Part shown: in pieces, positions 1 to 7,531 of the stretch
Position numbering within the stretch: position 1 is the first letter of the stretch
How the letters are laid out: each line of letters begins with the position of its first letter
NCBI GenBank assembly: GCA_024638385.1
Contig: JAHEKJ010000231.1
Span: forward strand, 1 to 64,000
Direction: 5' to 3'
DNA length: 64,000 bases
From: Gammaproteobacteria bacterium
Lineage (GTDB): Bacteria > Pseudomonadota > Gammaproteobacteria > GCA-001735895
The notes under the pieces: generated by a model
Seen by the model: only the letters and a program-made list of their open reading frames with translations
Databases searched by the model: none
Told to the model about the DNA's origin: nothing
Program-made: the position numbers and the translations under genes

Positions 1-42
1 CCTCGCCGGCCGCACCTCGCCGGCCGCACCTGGCCGGCCGCA
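1..42. repeat. 14-bp tandem repeat, three units
   Basis: Three head-to-tail copies of CCTCGCCGGCCGCA fill the window edge; the third copy has G instead of C at position 4. The array ends two bases before the stop codon of the subtilase gene and may continue to the left of the window. No function can be assigned. Confidence 0.8.
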
Positions 43-43
43 C

Positions 44-1897
44 CTACCCCGGCGCGGCCAGCAGGCCGTGCTCGCGGCCGACCGTGCGCGCCAGTTCGCA
101 CTGCGACGGCGCGAGCCCGGTGCCGTCCGGCCGCGTCGCGCCCTGCATCAGATTGCTCGCGATCTCGACGTGCCCGCCGTCGTTGGCGAGCACATGGAAC
201 AGTTCGTGGGCGAGCGCGACGCCGGGGTCGTCGACGTCGAGCATCAGCCAGACGCTGTCGGCGAGCCACGGCCGGCGCACGGAATTGGCGCGGCCGAAGG
301 CTTCGCCGGTATAGGGCTGAGGGCGGTGCGTGTCGCGCGCGAACACGACCGACGGCCGGCGCCGGTCGAGCGCCGCGAACAGCGTACGCGCGTGACCGAC
401 CGTCAGGTCGCGCAGATAATCCGGGCCCTCGATAACGCTCAGCCGCACCTTACCGGGCACGATGCCGCACTGCGCCAGAATCTCGTAGGCCTGGCGCACG
501 GCGCTTTCGATCTGCGCGCGTTGCCAGCGCGGCTCGAGAACGAAGATATCGAGCGCCAGCAGCAGGCCATCGGCCGCCGGCGGCGCGTCGATTTCGAGCG
601 GCGGCAGAAACGCCTGCTCGAGCCGCGCGCCGGCGCGCGGGTCGGCGATGTAACCGCTGGCGGCCCAGCCGTGCGCGAGCGGATCGGCGTAGCGGCGCCG
701 CAGTTCGGCGATGATGTCGGCGGCATTCCAGTCCGGGTTCGCGGTCTTGAGCCGCGCCGCCAGCGCAAGCGTGCGCGATACCGCGTAGCTCGACCCCGAC
801 GCGAAGGTCCGCTCGCCCGAGTAATCGACTACCCGCAGGTTCTCCGCCGGCACGAGAAAATCGACCGATTCGCGGCCCCAGTTGGTGCGCACCGCCGGAC
901 GCGCGAAATCGTCGGCCGAGGTCACGACCAGCAGGTTGTCGAGTTCGAGCACCGCCGGGTAGACCGGGCGCTCGTCGATGTCCCAGCCGTCGTTGCCGGC
1001 CGACGCGACGAACAGCATGTCCGGGTGTGCGCGCGCGGCCGCGGCGAAGGCTTCCCACTCGGCGGCGCGGTAGCCGCCGAGCGGCAGGCCGACGAGCGCG
1101 ACGCCGTGGCGCGCCGCGTGCTCTACCAGATCTCGCATCCGGCGCATGTCGGGGCGCGGGTAGCGGTACGCCACCAGCTCGACGCCCGGCGCCTCGGCCA
1201 GCAGCAGCGACGCGGTGCGGGTGCCGTGGCGCTGGACGAAGAAGCCGCCACCGAGCAGGTGCGCGTCGTAGGGCAAGGCGTCGAGATCCCAGAAATCGTA
1301 GCCGATCAGCGCGCCGTCGGCGGCGCGCGCGAGCCGCGTATTGATCGCCGGCAGGCGATAGTTGACGCCCGAGTCGACCAGGCCGACGCGCAGCGGCGGA
1401 TTCGCGGGCGGAACTTCCTTGCGCGGGCGCCATTCGAGCGGCGGGTTCAGCCAGTCGGGCCGGCCGCGCGGGCGAAACCCGGAGTCGAGCGTATCGATCG
1501 TGCGCGCGATGCCGTCGGCGCTGTAGTTGATGCGGCGCGCGACCTGCGGCGCGCAATCTGCGTCGAGCGCCACCAGCAATTCGGGCTCGCCCGGTGCGCG
1601 GTACAGCCGGGCGACGAAGCGCAGTGTACGGCCGTCGCGCTCGACGACCTCGAGTTCGAGCGGCGCGCCGGCGTCGTTGCGAGCCCGGTGCAGCGTGCCG
1701 AAATCGACGCCGCGCATGACGATCGGCGAGGTCTCGACCGGGCCGCGAGTATAGCCTTCGGCCAGCGCGCGCGTGTCGGCCCATTGCCGACAGGTCTCGG
1801 CGGCGAAATCGCGCAGGCGCTCGGGCGTCCAGCCCGACGCCGCGACGACCTGCGCCAGCATTGTCAACGCCAGGCCAAATCGGATCGGTTGCAACAT
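44..1897 (-). CDS. Secreted subtilisin-like serine protease fused to a metzincin-like zinc peptidase domain
   Basis: Predicted exported protein of 617 residues. I start it at the internal ATG (MLQPIRFGLALTML) because it gives a signal peptide; the longer ORF from 2110 has a non-hydrophobic leader. The peptidase S8 signatures are in order: Asp175 (VGLVDSGVN), His224 (RHGTRTAS), oxyanion Asn302 (ASAGNDG) and Ser370 in ASGSSYA, where the family usually has GTSMA. The C-terminal ~170 residues form a second domain with HELFH at 564-568, a third His at the end of NDGGH and a following NLM Met-turn-like motif, resembling metzincin zinc peptidases although the HExxH-to-His spacing is two residues longer than the standard. 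So two protease-like centres occur in one chain. It stands alone, divergent from the dioxygenase gene. The S8 call is strong; the zinc-peptidase call is inference from the motif. Confidence 0.85.
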   Translation of the reverse strand: MLQPIRFGLALTMLAQVVAASGWTPERLRDFAAETCRQWADTRALAEGYTRGPVETSPIVMRGVDFGTLHRARNDAGAPLELEVVERDGRTLRFVARLYRAPGEPELLVALDADCAPQVARRINYSADGIARTIDTLDSGFRPRGRPDWLNPPLEWRPRKEVPPANPPLRVGLVDSGVNYRLPAINTRLARAADGALIGYDFWDLDALPYDAHLLGGGFFVQRHGTRTASLLLAEAPGVELVAYRYPRPDMRRMRDLVEHAARHGVALVGLPLGGYRAAEWEAFAAAARAHPDMLFVASAGNDGWDIDERPVYPAVLELDNLLVVTSADDFARPAVRTNWGRESVDFLVPAENLRVVDYSGERTFASGSSYAVSRTLALAARLKTANPDWNAADIIAELRRRYADPLAHGWAASGYIADPRAGARLEQAFLPPLEIDAPPAADGLLLALDIFVLEPRWQRAQIESAVRQAYEILAQCGIVPGKVRLSVIEGPDYLRDLTVGHARTLFAALDRRRPSVVFARDTHRPQPYTGEAFGRANSVRRPWLADSVWLMLDVDDPGVALAHELFHVLANDGGHVEIASNLMQGATRPDGTGLAPSQCELARTVGREHGLLAAPG

Positions 1898-2108
1898 CGA
1901 ATCCCCTGCGCTCGCACGAGCCTCGGATTCTATCAGCCCCGTCGCCGAATGATTGCCGCTCATCGAATTTTTATTAAGATCGAAATCTCCCGCCTCCCCG
2001 TTTCCGACAAGTTCTTGCCGTGAGTAGAAACCCCGGTGGGTGCGCGCGGCTGTGCAGTCGCGGAGATCGCGGGTAAAATGGCGGCGTCTCCGATTCGGGA
2101 TATCCGGC

Positions 2109-2906
2109 ATGCAGCTGACGTCCGCGCAACTCGACGAATTCGACCGCAGCGGTTATCTGTTCTTCCCCAACGCGTTCGACGCCGCCGAGGTGCGCGTGCT
2201 GAAAGGCGCCGCGACCGAAGTCTACGCGCTCGAACGCGACGAGGTCTGGCGCGAGAAAACCGGCGTCGCGCGCACCGCGTTCGCCGCGCACACCTACAAC
2301 GAAGCCTTCCGCCGCCTCGGCCGCCACCCGCGGCTGATCGGGCCGGTCATGCAGATCCTCGACGGCCCGGTCTACATGCACCAGTACAAAGTCAACGCCA
2401 AGGCCGCCTTCGACGGCGATGTCTGGCAATGGCACCAGGACTACGGCACCTGGGCGCGCGACGACGAGATGCCCGAGCCGCGGGCGATGAACATCGCGGT
2501 GTTCCTCGACGACGTCACCGCCGCCAACGGCCCGCTGATCTTCCTGCCCGGCAGCCACCGCCACGGCGTGGTCGACGCCGGCCACGATCTCGAGACCACG
2601 AGTTACCCGCTGTGGACGCTCGACCGCGACACCGTCAGTCGGCTCTACCGCGAGGGCGGCTGCGTCGCGCCGACCGGCGATGCCGGCTCGATGCTGCTGT
2701 TCTCGAGCCTGCTGGTGCACGCCAGCCCGCCCAACATCAGCCCGATGGACCGCACCATCGTGTACCTGTCGCTGTGTCACGTCGACAACCACATCCGCCA
2801 GTTCAAACGACCCGAATGGGTCGCGCACCGCGACTTCACGCCGATCGAACCGCTCGCCGATGACTGCCTGCGCGAGCTCGCCGCGCCGGCCGCGGCCGAG
2901 GCCTGA
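2109..2906 (+). CDS. Phytanoyl-CoA dioxygenase (PhyH) family Fe(II)/2-oxoglutarate oxygenase
   Basis: Cytosolic protein of 265 residues with the non-haem iron facial triad visible as H109-x-D111 in QWHQDYG and H204 in LLVHASPPN. The LPGSHRHG segment and the pattern around the triad are typical of PhyH/ectoine-hydroxylase-like oxygenases that hydroxylate small molecules. The start ATG at 2109 gives the usual short N-terminus of the family (LTSAQLDEFDRSGYLFFPN); the longer ORF from 2040 adds an atypical basic leader. It is followed five bases later by the SAF-domain oxidoreductase, so the two are probably co-transcribed and may act on one pathway. The substrate cannot be read from the sequence. 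Confidence 0.85.
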   Translation: MQLTSAQLDEFDRSGYLFFPNAFDAAEVRVLKGAATEVYALERDEVWREKTGVARTAFAAHTYNEAFRRLGRHPRLIGPVMQILDGPVYMHQYKVNAKAAFDGDVWQWHQDYGTWARDDEMPEPRAMNIAVFLDDVTAANGPLIFLPGSHRHGVVDAGHDLETTSYPLWTLDRDTVSRLYREGGCVAPTGDAGSMLLFSSLLVHASPPNISPMDRTIVYLSLCHVDNHIRQFKRPEWVAHRDFTPIEPLADDCLRELAAPAAAEA

Positions 2907-2911
2907 AGCGG

Positions 2912-4225
2912 GTGTATCTCTACTCCGACCTCGCCCGGCGCGCCGCCGAAGACAACCCGGTGCGCGTCGGCCTGATCGGCGCCGGCAAGTTCGGCGCGAT
3001 GTTCCTCGCCCAGGTGCCGAGCACGCCGGGTATCGAAGTCGGCGCGATCGCCGATCTCGACCCCGAGAACGCGCGCCGGCGCTGCGCCGAGGTCGGCTGG
3101 GACGAAAACCGGATCGAATCGGTCCGCTTCGGCGACGACGCGCGCGCGCTGATCGCCGCCGACGGCATCGACGTCGTCGTCGAGGCGACCGGCGACCCCG
3201 CCGTCGGCATCCGCCACGCGCTCGCCTGCGTCGAGCACGGCAAGCACGTGGTCATGGTCAACGTCGAGGCCGACGTGCTCGCCGGCCCGCTGCTCGCGCA
3301 AAAGGCGCGCGCCGCCGGCCTGGTCTACTCGCTGGCCTACGGCGATCAGCCGGCGCTGGTCATGGAAATGATCGACTGGGCGCGCTGCTGCGGCTTTCGC
3401 GTCGTCGCCGCCGGCAAGGGCACCAAGTACCTGCCCGAATACCACGCCTCGACGCCGGATACCGTCTGGTCGCATTACGGTCTGTCCGCCGACGAGGCGG
3501 CGGCCGCGGGCATGCGCAGCCAGATGTTCAACTCGTTCCTCGACGGCACCAAGTCGGCAATCGAGATGGCCGCGATCGCCAACGCGGCCGACCTGCAGGC
3601 GCCGGCCGGCGGCCTCGCGTTCCCGCCCTGCGGCGTCGACGACCTCGCCCACGTGCTGCGGCCGAAAAGCGCCGGCGGCCGACTCGACGGCGCCGGCATG
3701 GTCGAGGTCGTGTCGAGCCTCGAGCGCGACGGCCGGCCGGTACCGCGCGACCTGCGCTGGGGCGTCTACTGCGTGTTCGAGGCGCCCAACGATTACAGCG
3801 CGGCGTGTTTTCGCCAGTACGGCATGAACACCGACGCCAGCGGCCGCTACTCGGCTATGTACAAGCCGTTTCACCTGATCGGTCTCGAACTCAACGTGTC
3901 GATCCTCGCCGCCGCGCTCGACGGCCGTCCGACCGGCGCGCCGATCCGCTTCAATGCCGACGTCGTCGCAGTCGCCAAGCGCGACCTCGCCGCCGGCGAG
4001 TCCCTCGACGGCGAGGGCGGCTATACGGTCTGGGGCAAGCTGCAGCCGGCCGTCGCCAGCGTCAAGGCCAGGGCGCTGCCGATCGGGCTCGCCAGCGACG
4101 TCGAGCTGACCCGCCCGGTGGCGCGGGGAGAAACGGTCACGCTCGACGACATCGACGCCAACCAGGACGAGCTTGCCTGGCAAGTACGCGGCGAGCTGCT
4201 GCGCAGCTTCGCCCGGCCGGCCTGA
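2912..4225 (+). CDS. NAD(P)-dependent homoserine-dehydrogenase-like oxidoreductase with C-terminal SAF domain
   Basis: Protein of 437 residues read from a GTG start five bases after the dioxygenase stop. An N-terminal Rossmann fold is shown by GLIGAGKFGAMF near residues 20-31, followed by a central region like the 'predicted homoserine dehydrogenase' family (COG4091-type) and a C-terminal SAF (antifreeze/flagellar FlgA-like) domain over about the last 90 residues (LPIGLASDVELTRPVARGETVTLDDI). Family members are found in catabolic and biosynthetic operons and act as dehydrogenases on small acids or sugar derivatives, but the substrate here is unknown. Context with an oxygenase and a glutamine amidotransferase suggests a small-molecule pathway (inference). 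Confidence 0.8.
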   Translation: MYLYSDLARRAAEDNPVRVGLIGAGKFGAMFLAQVPSTPGIEVGAIADLDPENARRRCAEVGWDENRIESVRFGDDARALIAADGIDVVVEATGDPAVGIRHALACVEHGKHVVMVNVEADVLAGPLLAQKARAAGLVYSLAYGDQPALVMEMIDWARCCGFRVVAAGKGTKYLPEYHASTPDTVWSHYGLSADEAAAAGMRSQMFNSFLDGTKSAIEMAAIANAADLQAPAGGLAFPPCGVDDLAHVLRPKSAGGRLDGAGMVEVVSSLERDGRPVPRDLRWGVYCVFEAPNDYSAACFRQYGMNTDASGRYSAMYKPFHLIGLELNVSILAAALDGRPTGAPIRFNADVVAVAKRDLAAGESLDGEGGYTVWGKLQPAVASVKARALPIGLASDVELTRPVARGETVTLDDIDANQDELAWQVRGELLRSFARPA

Positions 4226-4306
4226 ACCAGCGAAGATTTCATACGCGCGGCTGGCGCGACTGGTGTATCGTTACAGGCCCCGGTCGAGCGTGAATAATCC
4301 GGTCCG

Positions 4307-5107
4307 ATGAGCCGTATCCTGATAGTCGAGAGCGAAATCCCGGACGTCATCGACGCGGCCGGCAACTCGCTCGCGATCGCCTTTGGCGAGACCCTGCGCG
4401 CTCTCGATGCGGGCATCGAAATCGAGTTCGCCGATCCCTATCTGAAACCGCTCGACGTGCGCCGCCTCGACATCGTCGACGCGGCGGTGTTTCCGGGCTC
4501 GCGGGTTCACTGGTCGGCCGCCGACGCCGACGCCGCGCCGCTGCGCCAGGCGATGGAGCGGGTGTTCGAGGTCGGCCTGCCTTGCTTCGGCTCGTGCAAC
4601 GGGCTGCAGCTCGCCGGCGTCGTGCTCGGCGGCCGGGTCGACGCCGCGGCCGAGCTCGAGGTCGGCGTCGCGCGCGAGGTGCACCTGACCGACGCGGGCG
4701 CCGATCACCCGATGATGGCCGGCCGCAGCCGGATCTACGCGGTCACCGCGGTGCATCGCGATCGGGTCGTCGAGCTGCCGCCCGGCGCGATCTGCCTCGC
4801 CGCCAACTGGCACAGCCCGCACCAGGCATTCGTCTACGAGGCCGACGGCATCGATTTCTGGGGCGTGCAATACCATCCCGAGATCGCGCCCGAGGAAATC
4901 GCTCAGTACCTGCGCTCGCGGCCGGAAATGTTCGCCGAACACCAGCATCTGGTCGCCGATCTGCTGGTCGCCGACCGCGACGACGACGCCGCGGCGAGGC
5001 TCGGCGCGAAGTCGAGCGAACTGCGACCGCCGGTGCGGGATACCGAACTGCGAAACTGGCTCGCCCACGTCGCCGCCCATCGCGCGCCCGGGCGACTGGT
5101 CGGCTAG
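4307..5107 (+). CDS. Class I glutamine amidotransferase (GATase1) protein
   Basis: Protein of 266 residues with the complete GATase1 triad: nucleophile Cys97 in CFGSCNGLQLAG, and His190/Glu192 in VQYHPEI. Such domains hydrolyse glutamine and deliver ammonia to a partner synthase, but this one has no fused synthase domain, only a ~60-residue C-terminal extension rich in Ala, Asp and Arg. It lies 81 bases after the SAF oxidoreductase on the same strand, so it may belong to the same transcription unit. Its ammonia-accepting partner is not evident in the window. GMP-synthase-like or gamma-glutamyl-hydrolase-like roles are both possible. Confidence 0.8.
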   Translation: MSRILIVESEIPDVIDAAGNSLAIAFGETLRALDAGIEIEFADPYLKPLDVRRLDIVDAAVFPGSRVHWSAADADAAPLRQAMERVFEVGLPCFGSCNGLQLAGVVLGGRVDAAAELEVGVAREVHLTDAGADHPMMAGRSRIYAVTAVHRDRVVELPPGAICLAANWHSPHQAFVYEADGIDFWGVQYHPEIAPEEIAQYLRSRPEMFAEHQHLVADLLVADRDDDAAARLGAKSSELRPPVRDTELRNWLAHVAAHRAPGRLVG

Positions 5108-5149
5108 CCCGACAGGCTTTTCCGCAACTTTAAAGAGTCGAAAACAAAG

Positions 5150-5173
5150 ACGCGGGGGCTTGCGCCCCCGCGT
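5150..5173 (-). terminator. Rho-independent terminator of the DoxX gene
   Basis: Perfect 10-bp stem ACGCGGGGGC / GCCCCCGCGT with a 4-base loop. Read on the minus strand it is followed by the T-rich run TCTTTGTTTTCG, which fits termination of the DoxX transcript 30 bases after its stop codon. On the plus strand there is no T-run, though the hairpin may also protect the 3' end of the amidotransferase mRNA. Confidence 0.85.
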
Positions 5174-5203
5174 GCAATGGTCGGTGCGGCCGGCGAGGTG
5201 GGT

Positions 5204-5611
5204 TCAGGCGTGACCGGCTGCGGGCTTGCCGCCGGCGCGGTAGCCTTCGATGCTCCAGGCGCCGGGTCCGTGGGTCGCGAGTAACAGCAAACCGCCGGCG
5301 ATGGCGACGTTCTTCATGAACATGATCGACTGCATCTGGTCGGCGAAATCGTTGTGGAAGATCGCCGCCGCGACGAGCGTGAAACCGGCCAGCGCCAGCG
5401 CCGCCCAGCGAGTTTGCCAGCCGACGAGAATCAGCACCGCGCCACCGATTTCGAGCGCGATGACCAGCGGCAACAGCATGCCGGGAACGCCCATCGCCTC
5501 CATGTAACCCTGGGTGCCGGCGTAGGCCGCTTCGCCGAGCTTGCTCAGGCCGGCGAGTAAAAACATGTGGGCGAGAAAAACTCGCGCAATCAACTGAATC
5601 GTGTTGTTCAT
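5204..5611 (-). CDS. DoxX family inner-membrane protein
   Basis: Small membrane protein of 135 residues with four hydrophobic segments (RVFLAHMFLLAGLSKL; LLPLVIALEIGGAVLILVGW; WAALALAGFTLVAAAIF; NVAIAGGLLLLATHGPGAW), the layout of the DoxX/DoxD family. The N-terminal RxFLAxxFLxAGxxKL pattern is characteristic. DoxX proteins are linked to thiosulfate or quinone redox chemistry in some organisms and to oxidative stress in others; the exact role is unresolved. It is a monocistronic gene ending in a clear terminator. Confidence 0.85.
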   Translation of the reverse strand: MNNTIQLIARVFLAHMFLLAGLSKLGEAAYAGTQGYMEAMGVPGMLLPLVIALEIGGAVLILVGWQTRWAALALAGFTLVAAAIFHNDFADQMQSIMFMKNVAIAGGLLLLATHGPGAWSIEGYRAGGKPAAGHA

Positions 5612-5739
5612 TGGGGGCTCCGTTCTTGCTCCGTTGAATCCCGTTATCGGGATCGTCCGAGTGCATCGCGACCATCGCGATGCCGACGGTGCGCAGTATT
5701 CCCTATGAATACTTTGAAATAAACAACCTGGATAACAAC

Positions 5740-5979
5740 TTATTGTTGCTGAAAAATATACAATATATCCGGCTTGCCCATGGCGCGCACGAAGTACCGG
5801 TCGATCGTATACAGATATGCGACGACCGGCAGCGCGACGATATCGACGTAGTCGCGGTCGATGATCGCGACGTCGGTCTTGCTTTCGAGCAATTGCTCGA
5901 GCAACGGGTAGCGGGCGGCGCCGACGTGGCAGAAGGAAGCGCGAAACCCCCGCCCGACAACGCGAGGCCGAGCCCTGGA
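5740..5979 (-). pseudogene. Possible C-terminal remnant of an unidentified gene
   Basis: An open frame without ATG, GTG or TTG at its beginning runs on the minus strand from a TGA to a TAA and reads like protein (…PLLEQLLESKTDVAIIDRDYVDIVALPVVAYLYTIDRYFV…). Its codons keep the local G/C third-base preference until the AT-rich tail (ILYIFQQQ). The ORF track shows only a low-complexity reading in a neighbouring frame. I read it as a truncated gene end, but I do not recognise the family, and a chance open frame is possible. Confidence 0.3.
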
Positions 5980-6142
5980 TCAGAATCTACGGGTTACATC
6001 CTTGTCCTCCATTGGCACGGGCGCGCAACCGGCGCGGCCCGATAATGCCGCCTGTCCCGGGGCGATGGTATCGAAGGAGTTCACCCGCGCGAACCGCGGC
6101 GCACGGTAATGGTCGAAAGCTGTATCGGCCCGCGCACGGGAG

Positions 6143-6148
6143 TATACT
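6143..6148 (+). promoter_or_regulatory. Candidate -10 element of the MoxR operon
   Basis: TATACT stands 35 bases ahead of the first gene of the 6.2-20.9 kb operon and matches the sigma-70 -10 consensus at five of six positions. No convincing -35 hexamer is seen at the usual distance, so this is only a candidate, possibly activator-dependent. Confidence 0.35.
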
Positions 6149-6183
6149 AGCCGCTGCGAGCCCAATCACCGCGAGGAACTGCG

Positions 6184-6675
6184 ATGCTTACCCTTTCGTC
6201 ACGCACCGGCACGGCGCTGCTGGCGATCGCGCTGCTGGCCTGGGGTATGCCGGCAAGCGGCGACGGTGGCAAGGTCGTCAGCCTGTGGCAACCCGGGGAT
6301 CCCGGCGAGCGCATGGTCATTCGCGGCCGCGTCACGAATCTCGACGGCAGCCCGCTGCCGGGCGTGTCGATCTTCATCCGCCAGGCCGACGGCACCGGCG
6401 TCTACACCGAGCGCTACAGCACGGTGCTCGTCACCGACGATCGCGGCGTCTACCAGTTCGGCTCGGTCTTGCCCGGCCAGTATCTCGGGGTCAAGCACGT
6501 GCACGTGACGATCGCGCACGACGGCTACCGGTACTACGACTCGCGCATCCTGTTCAAGGGCGATCCCAACCTCGACGAGAGCACCGCGCCGCAGGCGATT
6601 TTCCTCGAGGAAGCCAGCGTCGACGGCGAAACCATCCGCTACGGGAGCTTCGACATCACCCTGACCCCGCAATAA
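6184..6675 (+). CDS. Small secreted protein with an intradiol-dioxygenase-like beta-sandwich domain
   Basis: Protein of 163 residues with a clear signal peptide (LLAIALLAWGMPASG). The mature part reads like the core of intradiol ring-cleavage dioxygenases and related carboxypeptidase-regulatory-like folds: IRGRVTNLDGSPLPGVSIFI, TDDRGVYQFGSVLPGQY, KHVHVTIAHDGY and LFKGDPNLDE. Candidate iron ligands are Tyr74 (or Tyr78), Tyr100, His105 and His107, which match the two-Tyr two-His set in order. It is much shorter than a typical catechol dioxygenase, so it may be a structural or sugar/polymer-binding relative rather than an enzyme. It is the first gene of the operon, 21 bases before the DUF4159 gene. 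Confidence 0.65.
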   Translation: MLTLSSRTGTALLAIALLAWGMPASGDGGKVVSLWQPGDPGERMVIRGRVTNLDGSPLPGVSIFIRQADGTGVYTERYSTVLVTDDRGVYQFGSVLPGQYLGVKHVHVTIAHDGYRYYDSRILFKGDPNLDESTAPQAIFLEEASVDGETIRYGSFDITLTPQ

Positions 6676-6696
6676 TCCGTCGTCGGCGAACACGCA

Positions 6697-7512
6697 ATGC
6701 AATGCTCAACTATCCATCGAAATTTACTGCGCGCCGGCCTGCTCGGCCTGCTCGCCGCCGTCACGCTCGCGTCCACCGCGCGGGCCCAGAGCGCGATTGC
6801 CGAAGAGCCGATCGCCGGCGACGAGCGCATCCCCGGCAACGCGCACGAATTCTATTTCAGCCGCGGCATCTACAGCGGCGAGTTCGACGATTACGACCAG
6901 GGCGGCCGCTGGGCGATCGACTATCCCAAGGCCGACCGCCAGTTCCTGGTCGCGCTCAGGCGCCTGTCGGTGGTCGACGCCTACGGCTCCGACAACGCGC
7001 TCGAGCTGACCGACCCGCGGCTGCGCAGGTTTCCGCTTTTATACATGCTCGAGGTCGGCTCGATGGCGCTGACCGACGCCGAGATCGTCGCGCTGCGCAA
7101 TTACCTGCTCGCCGGCGGCTTGCTCGTCATCGACGACTTCTGGGGCAGCTGGGCCTGGGAAAATCTCGCCGCGCAGATGCAGCTCGTGTTGCCTGACCGC
7201 GCGATCGTCGACCTGCCGCCGGACCACCCGGTGTTCCACGCGTTCTACGATGTCGACGAGATCATCCAGGTGCCTAACATTCGCCAGGGCATCGCGTCGC
7301 GCTACGGCGGGCCAACCCACGAGTACGACGGCTACGTGCCGCGGGTGCGCGGGATCTTCGACGACGACGGCCGCCTGATGGTGCTGATCAACTGGAATAC
7401 CGACCTCGGCGACGCCTGGGAATGGGCCGACGACCCCGGCTACCCGCTGCGCTTTTCGACCTACGCGTTCGAGATCGGCATCAATTTCGTGATCTACGGC
7501 ATGACGCACTGA
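6697..7512 (+). CDS. Secreted DUF4159 domain protein
   Basis: Protein of 271 residues with an N-terminal signal peptide (LLRAGLLGLLAAVTLASTARA). The body matches the DUF4159 pattern, a glutamine-amidotransferase-like fold without its catalytic residues: YPKADRQFLVALRRLS, LRNYLLAGGLLVIDDFWG, and DHPVFHAFYDV. DUF4159 genes usually sit beside MoxR, DUF58 and VWA/BatA genes, as here. The biochemical role is not known; the context suggests a periplasmic part of an envelope assembly or quality-control complex (inference). Confidence 0.85.
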   Translation: MQCSTIHRNLLRAGLLGLLAAVTLASTARAQSAIAEEPIAGDERIPGNAHEFYFSRGIYSGEFDDYDQGGRWAIDYPKADRQFLVALRRLSVVDAYGSDNALELTDPRLRRFPLLYMLEVGSMALTDAEIVALRNYLLAGGLLVIDDFWGSWAWENLAAQMQLVLPDRAIVDLPPDHPVFHAFYDVDEIIQVPNIRQGIASRYGGPTHEYDGYVPRVRGIFDDDGRLMVLINWNTDLGDAWEWADDPGYPLRFSTYAFEIGINFVIYGMTH

Positions 7513-7531
7513 CGAGGCGCCGCGCGACGAC

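Noticed and set aside
68-2023. 651-aa + strand ORF opposite the subtilase gene
   Set aside because: Arg/Ala/Val-rich composition without any domain; the minus frame has the complete S8 motifs, so this is an antisense shadow.
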